Shown piece after piece: positions 62,583 to 64,000 of a DNA stretch of 64,000 nucleotides. The notes under the pieces are model-generated. The model was not told the DNA's origin. It searched no databases and was given only the letters and a program-made list of their open reading frames with translations. Every line of letters starts with the position of its first letter. Within the stretch, counting starts at the first letter, position 1. The position numbers and the translations under genes were made by a program. This DNA comes from Aerococcus sanguinicola. GTDB taxonomy: Bacteria; Bacillota; Bacilli; Lactobacillales; Aerococcaceae. Where the stretch lies: NCBI RefSeq assembly GCF_001543145.1, contig NZ_CP014160.1, positions 248,001-312,000 on the forward strand. Reading direction: 5' to 3'.

Positions 62583-63143
62583 TTACTCATCCGCTAACTT
62601 AGCCTGGGTATCTTTGCGGATTTCTTCCCGGAGCTGGGTCATGTAGTCAGAGAACTGAACCTTGTCGTCGGCATAGGTCAGGTTGAAGGACTTCTCAAAG
62701 TCAGTCCAGGTATCTAGGTCGGACAGGTTATGCTGGATCAGGGCTTCCTGGCTATCGATGGCCTTATAGATCTTCGCTTCAAGCGTCGTGCGCTCTTCCA
62801 TCTCACGGTATAGGGCCGTCATTTTTTGTGCGGTATCATCAGGAAGAGAATTCACCCAATTCTTCAGCAAGTCCTGCTCCTTGACCTCGTCCGCTTCCCC
62901 CTTGTCAAAGGTCGGAATATCTCCCGTGAAGCACTCGCCCAGGTCATGGATGATACACATTTGAATCACCTTATGCATATCCGCCTGGGGGAATTCCTCC
63001 ATCAAAAGAAAAGCCATCAGGGTCATCATCCAGGAGTGCTCAGCCACACTCTCATGCCGGCCCTCCTCTGTGTAACAATGCCGGGTCGTGTCCTTTAACT
63101 TGGCAGCCACTGATAAAGCATCGAGTAATTCTCTTGGGTTCAT
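62583..63143 (-). CDS. YfbR-like HD-domain 5'-nucleotidase
   Basis: HD-domain phosphohydrolase of 186 aa. The ATG giving MNPRELLDALSVAAKLKDTT has AGGAGG 7 nt upstream. Metal ligands are in HESVAEHSWMM, MCIIHDLGECFTGDIP and KAIDSQEALIQH. The family removes phosphate from deoxynucleoside monophosphates. AAGCGCTTG just upstream is a partial cre site. Confidence 0.88.
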   Translation of the reverse strand: MNPRELLDALSVAAKLKDTTRHCYTEEGRHESVAEHSWMMTLMAFLLMEEFPQADMHKVIQMCIIHDLGECFTGDIPTFDKGEADEVKEQDLLKNWVNSLPDDTAQKMTALYREMEERTTLEAKIYKAIDSQEALIQHNLSDLDTWTDFEKSFNLTYADDKVQFSDYMTQLREEIRKDTQAKLADE

Positions 63144-63284
63144 TGGCGTCCTCCTTAACAAGCGCTTGGGATTTCATCATTCTCTATTTATCCTAACACA
63201 AACTTTTCAACTTTGAGAAGACTCTGGAGCTTGCGGTGGGCTGATGCTATTTTTACTCGCTTGAGCCACAAATCATTCCAAATC

Positions 63285-63347
63285 AAAAAGCCCCCTCCCT
63301 AGCTCGACAAGCAAGCTTGCCAAGCCTAGGAGAAAGCTGGGGCTTTT
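63285..63347 (-). terminator. Terminator of the COG3199 gene
   Basis: Minus strand AAAAAGCCCC pairs with GGGGCTTTTT around a long loop with an inner TCCTAG/CTAGGGA stem, then a T run, 13 nt after the stop codon. Confidence 0.8.
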
Positions 63348-63359
63348 TACTGGTATTTT

Positions 63360-64000
63360 TTACTTCATGGCTTCGACCTTGTGCATGGAGTACTGGCCGT
63401 AGCCGGTGGTGACCTTGTAGTAGCCGGTGAACTTCTCATCGATGGCGTCATCCATGGTGTAGATGAGGAAGGGGTTGGTGCCGATGGTCATGATCTTACT
63501 TGGGGTGGCGACAATGCTTAGCTTATCCTTGTCGATGTGGGCGAGGACCCGCTTGGAGAGCTGCTGGTTGCCCCGGCCGAGGATATAGCCCTGGCCACCC
63601 ATTGGCGTCACGATCAGGCGGACATCTTCTTCCCCTTCAATGGTATCCAAGATCTCCTGCTCATTGGCATCCTTAACGAGGAGCTGGCGGTTCTTGATGA
63701 TATCTACCCCGAGGACCGTCACATCTAGACCCAATTCGTCCATGATATGGCGGGTGGAGGTCCCTGAGCCAATCAAGTACATGGCGTCGTCATCCATATG
63801 GTCCAAAACATCCAGGGCGATAGATTCCTGGGCCGCCTCGTCCGACTGGGGACTGGCCGATTTCAAGTTCTGCATGAATTGACTGTGCTGGGGCACGCGG
63901 AGGTAACCGAAGACTTGAATATCCACCTCATCCTGGCGGAAACCAGCTTCGTCCAGGTCCAAGACCTCAGTTTCATGGTAGTCCATGGGGCTGTCCTGGG
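63360..64000 (-). CDS. ATP-NAD kinase family protein (COG3199), N-terminus outside window
   Basis: C-terminal 213 residues of a protein that runs past the window edge. In-frame sense codons continue upstream of the ATG at 63986, so that is not taken as the start. Family motifs are FGYLRVP, LIGSGTSTRHIMDELG, VLGVDIIKNRQLLVKDANEQ, TPMGGQGYILGRGNQQLS and FTGYYKVTTGYGQ. Members are about 360-380 aa and lie near acetoin or amino-acid genes. The kinase loop GGDGT should lie upstream, unseen. Confidence 0.85.
   Translation of the reverse strand, partial: QDSPMDYHETEVLDLDEAGFRQDEVDIQVFGYLRVPQHSQFMQNLKSASPQSDEAAQESIALDVLDHMDDDAMYLIGSGTSTRHIMDELGLDVTVLGVDIIKNRQLLVKDANEQEILDTIEGEEDVRLIVTPMGGQGYILGRGNQQLSKRVLAHIDKDKLSIVATPSKIMTIGTNPFLIYTMDDAIDEKFTGYYKVTTGYGQYSMHKVEAMK

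Overview
The window is a low-to-moderate GC Firmicutes chromosome segment, most likely a lactic acid bacterium of the Aerococcaceae (Aerococcus-like). Support comes from the gene orders acylphosphatase-YidC, DUF3397-mraZ-rsmH-ftsL-pbpX-mraY-murD-murG-divIB, ftsA-ftsZ-ylmE-sepF-yggT-ylmH-divIVA-ileS and yqeG-yqeH-yhbY-nadD-yqeK-rsfS-yqeM-tmcAL-yceD-rpmF. ThiI paired with a cysteine desulfurase, a T-box leader, CtsR and Gram-positive SOS boxes, and AGGAGG ribosome binding sites agree. The genus is inferred, not proven.

Layout: 1-234 is the tail of acetolactate decarboxylase. 466-7848 holds rny, cinA-recA, pgsA and ftsK (minus strand). 8033-9300 holds acyP and a YidC lipoprotein (plus). 9429-11248 is a two-component system whose kinase has almost no extracellular sensor. 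12224-19336 holds thiI, iscS, ezrA, rpsD, mtnN and nudF. 19507-21576 holds xpaC-telA and a GlsB-type membrane protein (plus). 22145-41430 is the cell-division and cell-wall (dcw) region with csp and ileS downstream. 42031-49262 is the DUF3397, rpmF and yqe block. 49541-60861 holds a phosphatase, a pyruvate-kinase-like protein, clpB, an SOS-controlled umuC-yolD pair, a DAACS transporter, a TPR/HhH protein and asparaginase. 61331-62459 is a low-GC island with a secreted protein and two small membrane proteins. The window ends with a YfbR-like HD phosphohydrolase and a truncated COG3199 NAD-kinase-like gene.

The most unusual content is intergenic. About 20 copies of a 115-118 bp element (family A: GGGTGTGAG at the 5' end, CGAACCCGACTA at the 3' end) lie in seven head-to-tail arrays. 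Each copy folds into a long hairpin. The arm sequences differ between copies but change together so that pairing is kept. Four arrays start within about 10 nt of the stop codon of a gene on the same strand, and three of those are closed by a hairpin terminator. The last copy of an array is often cut at the hairpin loop. Three other intergenic families are present: B (TTTTGTCACACTCT ends), C (41-bp tandem units at two inverted loci) and D (about 175-255 bp hairpin element, three copies plus a remnant). A separate 41-bp-period array of GTGTGG units lies before clpB's 3' end. No transposase or CRISPR-associated gene is visible, so these look like non-autonomous or RNA-level elements.

Visible regulation includes SOS boxes at recA and umuC, two CtsR boxes at clpB, a three-repeat MraZ operator at mraZ, an Ile T-box at ileS, a long rpsD leader, a possible attenuator ahead of the DAACS transporter, and near-duplicate promoter regions ahead of two transcription units of the secreted-protein island.
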